From contig CBDCAA010000007.1 of NCBI GenBank assembly GCA_965213855.1, positions 620,001 to 684,000 on the forward strand: DNA of 64,000 bases, given 5' to 3'. Below are positions 54,262 through 63,320 of this stretch, piece after piece. This stretch comes from JBBROS01 sp965213855 (GTDB lineage Bacteria > Pseudomonadota > Alphaproteobacteria > Acetobacterales > Acetobacteraceae). Each line of letters opens with the position of its first letter. The stretch's first letter is position 1. The notes beneath the pieces are model-generated. The model did no database searches. It was given only the letters and a program-made list of their open reading frames with translations, and was not told the origin of the DNA. The translations under genes were made by a program, and so were the position numbers.

Positions 54262-55044
54262 TTAGCGCCGCAGCTCCATCTGGATAGGACCCACGCGCCG
54301 CCCGTGGGTGAACTGGTCCACCATCGGGTTGCCGCTCGTCATCAGATCGGCCGCCGCGCCCTGCCACACCAGCTTGCCCTGGAACAGCATCGCCGCCCGG
54401 TCGCCGATGCGGGTCGCACTCGCCATGTCGTGCGTGATGGCGATCGCCGTGCTCCCCAGCCGCCGCACGCAATCGACGATCAGTCCGTCGATCACCGCGC
54501 CCATGATCGGGTCCAGCCCCGTGGTCGGCTCGTCGAAGAACAGGATATCCGGCTGCCCCGCGATCGCCCGCGCCAGCCCCACCCGCTTCTGCATCCCGCC
54601 CGACAGCTCGGCCGGCGACAGGTCGCCCACGCTGGGATCCAGCCCGACCTGCGCCAGCACGGTGCCGGCCCGGGCCCGCGCCTCGGCCCGGCCGACGACG
54701 CGCCGGGCCAGCAGCCCGAACGCCACGTTCTCCCAAACCGGCAGGCTGTCGAACAGCGCACCGCCCTGGAACAACATGCCGATCGCGGCGCGCGCCTGCT
54801 CGGCCTCTACCCGCGACAGCGTCAACACGTCCCGCCCATCCAGCTCGATCGTCCCGGCATCCGGCTCGATCAGGCCCAGGATGCACTTCAGCAGCACCGA
54901 CTTCCCGCTGCCCGAACCGCCGATCACCACCATCGACGTCCCCGCGCCCACGTCGAGGTCGATGCCGTCCAGCACCTGCTTGGCGCCGAACGCCTTGCGC
55001 AGGCCGCGGATGCGGATCTTCGGCGTGCCGGGTGCGAGGCTCAT
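54262..55044 (-). CDS. mlaF: MlaF-type ABC transporter ATP-binding protein
   Basis: The 260-residue protein has Walker A GGSGSGKSV (about residue 41), signature LSGGMQKRVGLARA and Walker B ILFFDEPTTGLDP. The MQKRVGLARA and GLDPIMG forms are typical of MlaF/Ttg2A. With MlaE it moves phospholipids between the inner and outer membranes. It overlaps mlaE by 4 bp. MlaD, the substrate-binding subunit, is not adjacent. Confidence 0.92.
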   Translation of the reverse strand: MSLAPGTPKIRIRGLRKAFGAKQVLDGIDLDVGAGTSMVVIGGSGSGKSVLLKCILGLIEPDAGTIELDGRDVLTLSRVEAEQARAAIGMLFQGGALFDSLPVWENVAFGLLARRVVGRAEARARAGTVLAQVGLDPSVGDLSPAELSGGMQKRVGLARAIAGQPDILFFDEPTTGLDPIMGAVIDGLIVDCVRRLGSTAIAITHDMASATRIGDRAAMLFQGKLVWQGAAADLMTSGNPMVDQFTHGRRVGPIQMELRR

Positions 55045-55826
55045 CGGGCGAAGAACAGCTCGGTCAGCACGTAGTCGAACGCCAGGATCATGATGCTCGC
55101 CGTGACCACCGCATTCGTCGTCGCCGCCCCGACGCCCTCGGCGCCGCCCCGGCTGTTGTAGCCGTGGAAACACCCCATCAGCGCCACGATGAACCCGAAC
55201 ACGCACGCCTTCGCCAGCCCGGCGATTACGTCGTTCCACTGCAGTATGTCGATCGTCGCATGGATATAGGCCGGCGCCGTGAACCCCAGCTTCACCGTCG
55301 CGACCAGGAAACCACCGCCCACGCCCAGCACGTCGGCCACCAGCACCAGCAGCGGCAACGCGAGCAGCCCGGCCAGCAGCCGCGGCGCGATCAGATACTT
55401 CATCGGGTTCGTCGACAGCGTGCCCAGCGCGTCGATCTGGTCTGTCACCCGCATCGTCCCCAGCTCGGCCGCCATCGCCGCCCCCACCCGGCCCGCGACC
55501 ATCAGCCCCGCGAGCACCGGCCCCAGCTCCCGCACCACCGACAGCACGACCACGCTCGCCGTCGCACTCTCCGCGTTGAACCGCGCGAACCCCGTGTAGC
55601 TCTGCAATGCGATGACCATGCCGGAGAAGACCGCCGTCAGCGCCACGACCGGCAGGCTGAAAAAGGCGAACTCCACAAACGCCTGCAGGAACATCCGGCC
55701 GTAGAACGGCGGCCGCAGCAGATGCGACAATCCACTCGCCCCGAACAGCGCCACCGCCCCGGTGCTGCGGACGGCGCCCAGCGTGCCCCGGCCAACGGTG
55801 GCGGCCACGTCCAGCGGGTCGATCAT
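55041..55826 (-). CDS. mlaE: MlaE-type ABC permease
   Basis: The 261-residue inner-membrane protein matches MlaE/Ttg2B with about five hydrophobic helices. FSGMVIALQSYTGFARF and ELGPVLAGLMVAGRVGAAMAAELGTM are the family signature segments. The ATG at 55826 overlaps the alr stop (ATGA), and its stop overlaps mlaF. The neighbours alr-mlaE-mlaF-radA are usual in alphaproteobacteria. Confidence 0.92.
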   Translation of the reverse strand: MIDPLDVAATVGRGTLGAVRSTGAVALFGASGLSHLLRPPFYGRMFLQAFVEFAFFSLPVVALTAVFSGMVIALQSYTGFARFNAESATASVVVLSVVRELGPVLAGLMVAGRVGAAMAAELGTMRVTDQIDALGTLSTNPMKYLIAPRLLAGLLALPLLVLVADVLGVGGGFLVATVKLGFTAPAYIHATIDILQWNDVIAGLAKACVFGFIVALMGCFHGYNSRGGAEGVGAATTNAVVTASIMILAFDYVLTELFFAR

Positions 55827-56911
55827 GCCGCCAGGTAGGTCCGGGCGTAGCGCGGGCCGAGGCTGGTCAGGATCTCGTAGGCGTTCGTCCCCGCCCGTTC
55901 CGCAACGACGTCGACCGGGACATGCGGCCCGATCAGCTCCAGCCACGCGCCGGCTTGGGCGCCGGGCGCGTCGGTCACGTCGAAGGTGGTCAGGTCCATG
56001 GACACACGGCCTACCAGCGGGACGGGCCTGCCGTCAAAGGAGGCGACGGCCGCGTTGCCGAGGCTGCGCAAGAACCCATCCGCGTACCCGACCGACACGG
56101 TCGCGATCCGGCTGGGCCGGGTGGCCGTCCACTGGCCGTTATACCCCACCGCCTCGCCCGTCGGCACGTCGCGCACCTGCAGGATCGCGGCCCGCAGGCC
56201 GACGACCGCGCGCATGGGGTTCGGCCGCCCAGGGGTGGGATTGATGCCATAGAGGGCCGCGCCCGGCCGCGCGAGGTCGGACGCGAAGCCCGGCCCAAGA
56301 AACAGGCCCGAGGAGTTGGCGAGGCTGCGCGGCGCCAGCGGCAGCCGGGCGCAGGCCTGCTCGAACGCGGCGCGCTGGCGGCCGTTGGCCGGGTCATCGG
56401 CGATCTCGGCCGAGACCAGATGCGTCATCACGAAGTCGATCGCAATGCCGTCCAGGCGGGACGCGTCTTGGGCCAGGACGTCGACCTCGGCGCGCGAGAG
56501 CCCGAGCCGGTTCATCCCCGTGTCGACATGGATCAGCGCCGGCAACGGGCGCCCCTCCGCGCGCGCCGCCGCGGCCCAGTCGTCGATTTCGGCCAAGGAC
56601 CCCAGGACGGGCCGGATATCCTGCGCGACGTAGGTCGCCGCATCCCCGGGCCAGAGCCCGTTGAGCACCGCCAGCATCGCACCGGGCACATGGGTGCGGA
56701 TCTCCAACGCCTCGGCCAGGTGGGCGGTGAAGAAGTGCCGGCACCCGGCGCCGTGCAGCGCCTCGGCGACCCGCACCGCCCCGCTGCCATAGCCGTCCGC
56801 CTTCAGCACGGCACCTATCGCGCCTGACCCGGCCGCCGGCGCCTGCCGCAGCGCCTGCCAGTTTGCCGCGACCGCACCCAGATCGACCGTCAGTTCGGCG
56901 ACCGGCGTCAT
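55823..56911 (-). CDS. alr: Alanine racemase
   Basis: The 362-residue PLP enzyme makes D-alanine for peptidoglycan. The PLP Lys37 is in GAVLKADGYGSGA, and the C-terminal part has VSVGYADGFLRSLG and AVGYNGQWTA with the Tyr that carries the second active-site base. It overlaps dnaB upstream (ATGA) and mlaE downstream (ATGA). Confidence 0.95.
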   Translation of the reverse strand: MTPVAELTVDLGAVAANWQALRQAPAAGSGAIGAVLKADGYGSGAVRVAEALHGAGCRHFFTAHLAEALEIRTHVPGAMLAVLNGLWPGDAATYVAQDIRPVLGSLAEIDDWAAAARAEGRPLPALIHVDTGMNRLGLSRAEVDVLAQDASRLDGIAIDFVMTHLVSAEIADDPANGRQRAAFEQACARLPLAPRSLANSSGLFLGPGFASDLARPGAALYGINPTPGRPNPMRAVVGLRAAILQVRDVPTGEAVGYNGQWTATRPSRIATVSVGYADGFLRSLGNAAVASFDGRPVPLVGRVSMDLTTFDVTDAPGAQAGAWLELIGPHVPVDVVAERAGTNAYEILTSLGPRYARTYLAA

Positions 56912-58473
56912 CGGTGCCGGTCTTGTCCACGCCCGTCTTGTCCACGCCCGTCTTGTCGACGCCCGTCCTGTCCACGCCCGTCGTCATGGGCCACGTCGAG
57001 GTCGGCGAATCGCGTGAACTCGCCTTCAAATAGTACCGGGATCATTCCGGTCGGGCCATGGCGCTGCTTCTCGATCAGGATCTCCGCCTTGTTGTGCACC
57101 GCCTCCATGTCGCGCTGCCACTTGTCCAGCGCCGACTGAAACTTGTCCTCGCTGTCGAACGCCATCTGCTTCGGCGCCCGCTGCTGCAAGTAGTATTCGT
57201 CGCGATAGATGAACAGCACCATGTCCGCGTCCTGCTCGATCGTGCCGGACTCGCGCAGGTCGCTCAACTGCGGCCGCTTGTCCTCCCGGCTCTCGACCGC
57301 GCGCGACAACTGCGACAGCGCCAGCACCGGCACCTCCATCTCCTTCGCGATCGCCTTCAGCCCCTGCGTGATCTGGCTGATCTCGAGCACCCGGCTCTCG
57401 GGCTTGGTGCCCACGCTGGGCCGCATCAGTTGCAGGTAGTCGACCACCACCAAGCTCAGCCCCTTCTGCCGCTTCAACCGCCGGCACCGGGTCCGCAACG
57501 CCGAGAGCGTGATGGCCGGCGTATCGTCCAGGTGCAGCGGCAGCCCCGCGATCTCCCGGCTGACCTGAACGAACCGGTCGAAGTCGCGCTGCCCGATGTC
57601 CCCCCGCCGGATGCGGTCGGCCGAGACCCGCGCCTCCTCGGCCAGCAGGCGCGTCGCCAGCTGCTCGCTGCTCATCTCCAGCGAGAAGATCGCGACCGAC
57701 CCCTCGGGCTGCTTGTCCGGGTCGTCGGCCTGCGCATTCCGTTGCAGCGCCTTGGCGGCGCCGTAGGCGATCTTGGTCGCCAGCGCCGACTTTCCCATGC
57801 CCGGGCGCCCCGCGAGGATCATCAGGTCGCTCGGGTGCAGCCCGCCTGTCTTCTTGTCGAGGTCGCGCAGCCCGGTCGACAGCCCGCTGACGTGCCCCGC
57901 CTGCTGGAACGCACGCTCGGCGCCGCGGATCGCCTCCGTCAGCGCCCGCTCGAACGTCACGAACCCACCCTCGGCCGCGCCATTCGTCGCGAGGTTGAAC
58001 AACTGGCTCTCGGCGAATTCGATCTGCTCGCGGCCCTCCAACGGCTGGTCCGTGCCGAACGCGTTATTGACGACCACCTCGCCGATCTCGATCAACTGGC
58101 GTCGGAGCCACGTGTCATGGATCGCCCGGCCGTACTCGCCCGCATTGATGATGCCGACCATCGCCGTCAGCAGTTGGCCGAAATAGGCGGTGCCGCCCAC
58201 CTCGTCGAGCGCGCCCGAATGCTCGAACTCGGCCTTCAGCGTCACCGCGTCGGCCAGCTGCCCAGCCTCGACCCGCCGCCGGATCGCCTCGTAGATGCGG
58301 CCGTGCACCGGGTCGGCGAAATGCTCGGCGGCCAGGAATTCGGCAACCCGCTCGTATGCCTTGTTGTTCGCCAGCAACGCGCCGAGCAGAGCCATCTCCG
58401 CCCGGTCGTTCGAGGGCGGCAGGCGCTGGCTGATGCCGAGGAGGGCCGAGTGAGGGGTGTCTATGGTGTTCAT
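56908..58473 (-). CDS. dnaB: Replicative DNA helicase
   Basis: The 521-residue hexameric helicase has an N-terminal primase-binding domain (ALLGALLANNKAYERVAEFL) and a RecA-type motor with Walker A GRPGMGKSA (about residue 226), Walker B LVVVDYLQLM and the motif TIEQDADMVLFIYRDEYY. The core ends near FTRFADLDV; a tail of about 25 residues, mostly GRGQD and GRRQD units, follows and is encoded by a 15-bp repeat. ATG at 58473. Confidence 0.96.
   Translation of the reverse strand: MNTIDTPHSALLGISQRLPPSNDRAEMALLGALLANNKAYERVAEFLAAEHFADPVHGRIYEAIRRRVEAGQLADAVTLKAEFEHSGALDEVGGTAYFGQLLTAMVGIINAGEYGRAIHDTWLRRQLIEIGEVVVNNAFGTDQPLEGREQIEFAESQLFNLATNGAAEGGFVTFERALTEAIRGAERAFQQAGHVSGLSTGLRDLDKKTGGLHPSDLMILAGRPGMGKSALATKIAYGAAKALQRNAQADDPDKQPEGSVAIFSLEMSSEQLATRLLAEEARVSADRIRRGDIGQRDFDRFVQVSREIAGLPLHLDDTPAITLSALRTRCRRLKRQKGLSLVVVDYLQLMRPSVGTKPESRVLEISQITQGLKAIAKEMEVPVLALSQLSRAVESREDKRPQLSDLRESGTIEQDADMVLFIYRDEYYLQQRAPKQMAFDSEDKFQSALDKWQRDMEAVHNKAEILIEKQRHGPTGMIPVLFEGEFTRFADLDVAHDDGRGQDGRRQDGRGQDGRGQDRHR
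56921..56980. repeat. 15-bp tandem repeat (x4) in the dnaB 3' end
   Basis: Four consecutive 15-bp units TC(T/C)TGTC(C/G)ACGCCCG lie at 56921-56935, 56936-56950, 56951-56965 and 56966-56980, just before the alr start. The length is a multiple of three, so they encode in-frame repeats of a Gly-Arg-Gln-Asp tail on DnaB. Copy changes would alter the tail length without a frameshift. Confidence 0.9.
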
Positions 58474-58637
58474 GAGGCTGCCAGCATAGGCCAGCCCTGC
58501 ATCAAGCGGCGCCGAATTCGGGCTCGGCCGCCTGTGGATGAACAAGGATAACGGGGGTCGATTCTAAGCCGCTCGCCCGACGTGCAACTTACCAGCCCGT
58601 CCGCCGATAATCAGACGGACGAAGGAGGGAGACGCGT

Positions 58638-59573
58638 GTGGCTCGGCGGCGGCGGATTGCGCGCATCCTTTCGGTCGGCGTGTTGGCCGCGATGCCGCTT
58701 TTCGCGGCGTCGGCCGTGATCGCACCCCTTCGCGCCCAGTCCACGGTCGAGTCCACGATACAGTCCACGGTATCGGCGCGGCTCGCGGCATTGCAGGACA
58801 AGCTGCAGGACCCGGCGCTCCGCTTCAGCGTCAGCGCCACCCTCGCCCAGCTCGACGGCCTGGAGCCCGATGCGGCGCCCGGCAGTGCCGAACGCGGCCG
58901 CCTCGAATTCCTTCGCGGCTTCGTGCTCCAGAAAGCCGAGCGGTTCGATGAGGCGGTGCAGCACGACCAGTCGGCGGTCCAGATCGATGCCGCGCACCCG
59001 TTCCTCACGCAATCCGAACGGCTGCACGTGCATTACGACATGGCCTCCATGGCCGAGGATGCCGAGGAGTACGACCGCGCGATCGACGAGTACCGGCGCG
59101 CCCTGGCGCTGGTCGACGCCGACCCGGATGTCACGCCAGCCCAGCGGTTCGGCATGCAGGAGAAGCTCGGCTTCTGCCTGCATGAGGCCGAGCAGTATAC
59201 AGAGGCCCGGAGCCTGAACGAGGCCACATTGGCCGGCGAAGCCAAGCTGGCCGGCGCCGACAGCCCGAAGCTTGCAACCGTCCTCAACAACCTGGCTCAG
59301 AACCAATATCAGCTAAAGGACCTTGCCGGCGCCCAAGCGACGCTGGAGCGTCTGCTCGCCATCGCCACGAAGGCCAAGGACGAACCTCACATGGACAGCG
59401 CCCTCTTCCAGCTCGGCGTGCTCGCCTTCGAGACCGGGCGGCCAGACGAGGCGCGGGATCGAATGACCCGGCGGGTCCAGCTCGCCCAAGCTGCCCACGA
59501 CCCGCGCCGGCTGGCAAAGGCGCAAGGCGACCTCGTCATCCTCGAGGACAAGCTGAAGGAGGCCTCCAGGTAG
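58638..59573 (+). CDS. Secreted tetratricopeptide-repeat protein
   Basis: The 311-residue protein starts with a signal peptide (residues 1-33, with a hydrophobic run ILSVGVLAAMPLFAASA) and continues with TPR-type helix pairs (LRGFVLQKAERFDEAVQHDQ, YDMASMAEDAEEYDRAIDEY, LNNLAQNQYQLKDLAGAQ, LFQLGVLAFETGRPDEA). It is probably a periplasmic scaffold. AGGAGGG 7-8 bp before the GTG at 58638 is the best ribosome-binding site in the area and fixes the start. It is on the plus strand inside the minus-strand rpsF-dnaB run, so it is an insertion in the synteny. Confidence 0.75.
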   Translation: MARRRRIARILSVGVLAAMPLFAASAVIAPLRAQSTVESTIQSTVSARLAALQDKLQDPALRFSVSATLAQLDGLEPDAAPGSAERGRLEFLRGFVLQKAERFDEAVQHDQSAVQIDAAHPFLTQSERLHVHYDMASMAEDAEEYDRAIDEYRRALALVDADPDVTPAQRFGMQEKLGFCLHEAEQYTEARSLNEATLAGEAKLAGADSPKLATVLNNLAQNQYQLKDLAGAQATLERLLAIATKAKDEPHMDSALFQLGVLAFETGRPDEARDRMTRRVQLAQAAHDPRRLAKAQGDLVILEDKLKEASR

Positions 59574-59596
59574 GCCGTCCCGGCGGCGGCGCGCGA

Positions 59597-60184
59597 CTAC
59601 TCGCGGTCGCGGTCCCGGTCGCCGCCGGCTTCGGCCAACGCAGCGCCCAGCTCCAGGTCGCTCTCCTGCTCCACGTCCTCTTCCGCCGCCTGGCCCACCT
59701 GCTCGCCGCGCGCCTGCTTCTCCGCCTCCTCGGTCGACCGGGCCACGTTTACCGTGACCGGCAGGCTCACCTCCGGATGCAGCACGACACGGACCGTCGT
59801 CAGGCCGAGCGTCTTGATCGGCTGCTCCAGGATGACTTGGTTGCGGCCCGTGGTCATGCCGGCTTCGGTGCACCCATCGGCGATGTCGCGCGCCGAGACC
59901 GAGCCATACAGGCTGCCGCTCTCGCCGGCCTGGCGGATGATGAACACCTGCAGCCCGGCCATCCGCTCCGATAGGCGCTCGGCCTCTTCGCGGCGCTTGA
60001 GATTCTGCGCCTCCAGCTGGGCACGCTGGGTCGCGAACGTCTCGCGGTTGGCCTTGTTCGCCCGCAGCGCCTTCTTCTGCGGCAACAGGAAGTTGCGGGC
60101 ATAGCCGGGCTTGACGCGGACGACGTCGCCCATCTGGCCCAACTTTTCGATCCGCTGCAGCAGGATCAGTTCAATGGCGGCCAT
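59597..60184 (-). CDS. rplI: 50S ribosomal protein L9
   Basis: The 195-residue protein shows the L9 N-terminal signature (ILLQRIEKLGQMGDVVRVKPGYARNFLLP) and the long connecting helix, then the C-terminal domain with GSVSARDIAD. It is longer than typical L9 (about 149) by an acidic C-terminal tail, as in many alphaproteobacteria. It follows rpsR after 11 bp. Confidence 0.95.
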   Translation of the reverse strand: MAAIELILLQRIEKLGQMGDVVRVKPGYARNFLLPQKKALRANKANRETFATQRAQLEAQNLKRREEAERLSERMAGLQVFIIRQAGESGSLYGSVSARDIADGCTEAGMTTGRNQVILEQPIKTLGLTTVRVVLHPEVSLPVTVNVARSTEEAEKQARGEQVGQAAEEDVEQESDLELGAALAEAGGDRDRDRE

Positions 60185-60195
60185 GGTGCTGCTCC

Positions 60196-60516
60196 TCAGG
60201 CCACGACATACGGGAGCAGGGCGAGGAAGCGGGCGCGCTTGATCGCGTTCGCCAGATCGCGCTGCTTCTTGGCACTGACGGCCGTGATCCGGCTCGGCAC
60301 GATCTTGCCGCGCTCGCTCAGGAAGCGCGACAGCAGCCGCACGTCCTTGTAGTCGATCTTCGGCGCGTTCGGGCCACTGAACGGACAGCTCTTGCGGCGG
60401 CGGTTGAACGGGCGGCGCGCGCCCCCGGCGGCGGCACCGCCGCGGCGGTCGTCGTCACTTCCAGAGGCGCCACGCTCGGCGCCCCGGTCTGCACCCCGGT
60501 CGTTACGGTCTGACAT
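60196..60516 (-). CDS. rpsR: 30S ribosomal protein S18
   Basis: The 106-residue protein has the S18 core (RRKSCPFSG, IDYKDVRLLSRFLSERGKI, KKQRDLANAIKRARFLALLPY) after a 35-residue Asp/Arg/Gly-rich N-terminal extension. It lies 3 bp from rpsF, in the usual rpsF-rpsR-rplI order. Confidence 0.96.
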   Translation of the reverse strand: MSDRNDRGADRGAERGASGSDDDRRGGAAAGGARRPFNRRRKSCPFSGPNAPKIDYKDVRLLSRFLSERGKIVPSRITAVSAKKQRDLANAIKRARFLALLPYVVA

Positions 60517-60519
60517 AGC

Positions 60520-60987
60520 CTACTCCTCCCCGCCGTCGCGGCCGGGGTTGAACTCTTGCGGGTCGCGTGCACGGAATTCCTCGCGGTCGTCGAAGCCGCG
60601 CTTGCGGCCGCTCTCGAACCGCCCGGCCGGTTTCGGCCCGCGGAAGCTCCGCTCCCGATCGTCGGACTTCCGCGACAGGATCGCGCTCGGCTCCTCGCTG
60701 ATCGCTTCGACACGCAGCGTCATGAAGCGCAGCACGTCCTCATTGAGGCTGAGCCGCCGCTCCATCTCGGTGATGAAGGCGGGCTTCGCATCGAGGCCGA
60801 GCAGCATGTAATGGCCCTTCCGGTTCTTCTTGACCCGGTAGGCCAGGCTTCGCAGCCCCCAATATTCACGTTTCTGGACGGCACCGCCATCGGCCTCGAT
60901 ATCAGTGCCGATCGTGTCGGCCACAGCCTCGACCTGTTGTTGCGTGACGTCGTTGCGTGCGATGAACACGCATTCATACAGCGGCAT
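60520..60987 (-). CDS. rpsF: 30S ribosomal protein S6
   Basis: The 155-residue protein has the S6 core (MPLYECVFIARNDVTQQQV, KREYWGLRSLAYRVKKNRKG, GLDAKPAFITEMERRL) and an Arg/Glu-rich C-terminal extension of about 50 residues, longer than in E. coli (131). The ATG at 60987 gives the standard N-terminus; the open frame runs on upstream without a family match. It is the first gene of the rpsF-rpsR-rplI operon. Confidence 0.95.
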   Translation of the reverse strand: MPLYECVFIARNDVTQQQVEAVADTIGTDIEADGGAVQKREYWGLRSLAYRVKKNRKGHYMLLGLDAKPAFITEMERRLSLNEDVLRFMTLRVEAISEEPSAILSRKSDDRERSFRGPKPAGRFESGRKRGFDDREEFRARDPQEFNPGRDGGEE

Positions 60988-61341
60988 GGATACCCCTATG
61001 GCTGATCTCGGCCCTGGACCTCGGGATTGAGGCACGGGCATAGCCGGGGCGGATGCCGCCACCCCAGCAGGGAAGGCGGCGCTATACGCCGATCCCGCCA
61101 GAAAGCAAGCCCAGGCCCCCGCGCCACGATCCCGAACGTGAGATCCCGGCGGCCGCGCGCGCCCCGTTTCTTCGCGCCAGCCGGTCGGCAGAAACGTGAT
61201 CGGCCGTGAGATGATTTGTTTGGCCGCCCCGCATCCAGCGCGGCCCGGATCGCGTAAACCTCCCGCGACCGGGCGTATCTCGGACACGCGCCGTATTCCC
61301 GGCGCGCCTCATCCGACGCTCAGCCAAGGGAGGCTTCCACA
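60988..61341. other. 354-bp divergent intergenic region
   Basis: This region separates rpsF (minus) from the ferritin-like gene (plus). It must hold the promoter of the ribosomal operon and that of the ferritin-like gene. I find no tRNA, no terminator, no repeat and no convincing -35/-10 pair. AAGGGAGG at 61326-61333 is the ribosome-binding site of the ferritin-like gene. A ribosomal-protein leader hairpin may exist on the minus strand, but I could not fix one by eye. Confidence 0.6.
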
Positions 61342-62268
61342 ATGACCGACATACTCGACCACGCCGAAACGCCGACGACGGACGCCAGTCCGTCAGCACC
61401 GGGGATCGAGCGCCGCGGCGTGTTCAGCCGTATCGGCACCGGCGCTGCTGGCGCCGTCGCCCTCGGCGCACTGGCCGCCACTGGCCTGACCGCAGCGACA
61501 GTGCCGGCGCAGGCGCAGACGGTGACGGACTCGGACGTGCTTAACTTCGCCCTCAACCTCGAATACATCGAGGCGGAATACTACCTGCGCGCCTTCACCG
61601 GCCAGGGCCTCGCTGCCGCCGATATCAGCGGTGTCGGAACCCTCGGCGCCGTGACCGGCGGGTCGCAAGTGCCGTTCGTGAGCCCCGCCATCCAGGCTTA
61701 TGCGCAGCGGCTTACGGTCGACGAGCAGACGCATGTGCGGTTCCTCCGGGCTGCGCTGGGCAGTGCGGCAGTCGCCCGTCCGGCGATCGACTTCACGAAC
61801 TCGTTCAACGCGTTGGCGGTCGAGGCCGGGCTGGTCGTGTCCGGGCAGGGCTTCAACCCGTTCAGCGGCGATGTCGCGTTCCTGCTCGGCGCATTCGTCT
61901 TCGAGGATGTGGGTGTCACCGCCTATAACGGCGCAGCGACGCTGATCAGCAACAAGACCTACCTACAAGCTGCGGCGTCGATCCTGGCGATCGAGGCCTA
62001 CCACGCGGGCAGCATCCGGACGCTGCTTGCCAACATCGGTGCCGGTGTGGCCGCGAACGCGATCTCGGCGCTGCGTGCCGCGGCGGGCGGCGGCAACGAG
62101 CAGGGCATCATCATCCCCGGCCTCAGCTACAACGCGGTCGCGGCGGACGTCGAGTCGTTGGCGTTCCGGCGCACCACGTCGCAAGTGCTGAACATCGTCT
62201 ACAACACCGGCGCGTTGGGCGTCGGCGGCGGGTTCACGCCGAATGGCTTCAACGGCCTGATCCGCTAA
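61342..62268 (+). CDS. Ferritin-like domain protein with Tat-like leader
   Basis: The 308-residue protein has a leader with ERRGVFSRIG (Arg-Arg at residues 24-25) before a hydrophobic stretch and ATVPAQA-Q, suggesting export, possibly by Tat. The mature part is a ferritin-like four-helix domain (PF13668 type): LNFALNLEYIEAEYYL, DEQTHVRFLRAAL, GAFVFEDVGVTAYNGAA and LAIEAYHAGSIRTLL, with conserved Glu and His that could bind metal. Function unknown; members are found in stress-related and PEP-CTERM contexts. AAGGGAGG precedes the ATG. Confidence 0.85.
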   Translation: MTDILDHAETPTTDASPSAPGIERRGVFSRIGTGAAGAVALGALAATGLTAATVPAQAQTVTDSDVLNFALNLEYIEAEYYLRAFTGQGLAAADISGVGTLGAVTGGSQVPFVSPAIQAYAQRLTVDEQTHVRFLRAALGSAAVARPAIDFTNSFNALAVEAGLVVSGQGFNPFSGDVAFLLGAFVFEDVGVTAYNGAATLISNKTYLQAAASILAIEAYHAGSIRTLLANIGAGVAANAISALRAAAGGGNEQGIIIPGLSYNAVAADVESLAFRRTTSQVLNIVYNTGALGVGGGFTPNGFNGLIR

Positions 62269-62290
62269 CGCCAAGACCCTCGCCCGGAAG

Positions 62291-62311
62291 CCCTCTCCCG
62301 CTGGGAGAGGG
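62291..62311. repeat. CCCTCTCCC hairpin, common intergenic repeat
   Basis: CCCTCTCCC and GGGAGAGGG pair over 9 bp with loop GCT, followed by TTGGGTGAGGGT. This type of hairpin is a frequent dispersed element in proteobacterial genomes. It lies between the ferritin-like and GltI-like genes, and no T-run supports intrinsic termination. Confidence 0.6.
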
Positions 62312-62396
62312 TTGGGTGAGGGTCCGTGCCGTCAACGCGAACCGCCGCTGGGCGGTGGATACTGGCAGCTGACGCCGATGGCGTGCACGGCCATGA

Positions 62397-63320
62397 TCAA
62401 TCGGACTGGCCCAGGCCCCGATACATCTCCTCCAGCCGCGTGCTGATCGGCAGGTTGAACGTCTGTCCGTTGGGCAGCGGACCCGTCAGCCATCGATCGT
62501 AGAGCGAGCGCAACGTGCCGGCTTCTGCCATCCGGCCAAAGCTGCGCCGCACGATGTCGGAAAAGGCCGGGTCGTCCCGCCGGAACATCACCGCATACGG
62601 CTCGAACGACAGGAAGTCGCCGACGATCCTGAAGCTGCCTGCGCCAGTGTGGTTGAGCACGGCCCCAGCGAGCAGGATGTCATCGGACGCCAGCGCGTCC
62701 GCCCGGCCCGTCGCCAAGGCCTCGAACCCGGCGTCCACGCTCGGCACCTCGGCCACGCGCAGTGCCGGCGTCGTCGAGAGCCGGCGAACCACCTCGGCAT
62801 TGGTCGTACCCGATGCGACGGCCACCGCCTTCCCGGCCAGGTCAGGGTATGACGTGGCCGGGCTATCGGCGCGCACCAGCAGCTTCGTCCCGGCCAGGAA
62901 GAACACCGGCGAGAACGCCACCGTCCGCGCCCGCTCGTCTGTGGCCGTCGTCGATCCACACTCCAGGTCGATTTGGCCGGACGTCACCATCGGGAGCCGG
63001 GCGGCCGCCGTAACCGGCACATAGGCGATGCGGATGCCGCGCTCCCAGGTGGGCGCGTCCGGCTCCAGCAGGTCCTGGCCAAGCGCCGCGGCCACGTCCT
63101 GCGCGATGCCATGGCAAAGGTCGACCGAGAATCCCACCGGCTGCCCGGCCCGGTTCGCAAACGAGAATGGAACGACGTTCTCTCGCAGGCCCAGAAGAAT
63201 GGTCCCACGGTCGTACACCGTCTTCAGCGTTCCACTCAGCACCGCCCCGTCCTGGGCCATCGCGGGCATCCCGGCGAAGCCGGCCCACAGCAGCGCCGCC
63301 GTCGCGGCCCGGCCCATCAT
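62397..63320 (-). CDS. GltI-like glutamate/aspartate-type substrate-binding protein
   Basis: The 307-residue protein has a signal peptide (about residues 1-22, ending AMA-Q) and a type II periplasmic binding domain close to E. coli GltI: SGTLKTVYDRGTILLGLREN, SGQIDLECGSTT, ASGTTNAEVVRRL, LASDDILLAGA and EPYAVMFRRDDP. It should bind Glu/Asp or a related dicarboxylate in the periplasm. The ATG at 63320 overlaps the stop of the DAACS symporter gene (ATGA). No ABC permease is next to it. Confidence 0.85.
   Translation of the reverse strand: MMGRAATAALLWAGFAGMPAMAQDGAVLSGTLKTVYDRGTILLGLRENVVPFSFANRAGQPVGFSVDLCHGIAQDVAAALGQDLLEPDAPTWERGIRIAYVPVTAAARLPMVTSGQIDLECGSTTATDERARTVAFSPVFFLAGTKLLVRADSPATSYPDLAGKAVAVASGTTNAEVVRRLSTTPALRVAEVPSVDAGFEALATGRADALASDDILLAGAVLNHTGAGSFRIVGDFLSFEPYAVMFRRDDPAFSDIVRRSFGRMAEAGTLRSLYDRWLTGPLPNGQTFNLPISTRLEEMYRGLGQSD

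Noticed and set aside
62291..62311. Intrinsic terminator of the ferritin-like gene
   Set aside because: The stem is strong, but the following bases (TTGGGTGAGG) are not a T-run; it fits a dispersed repeat better.
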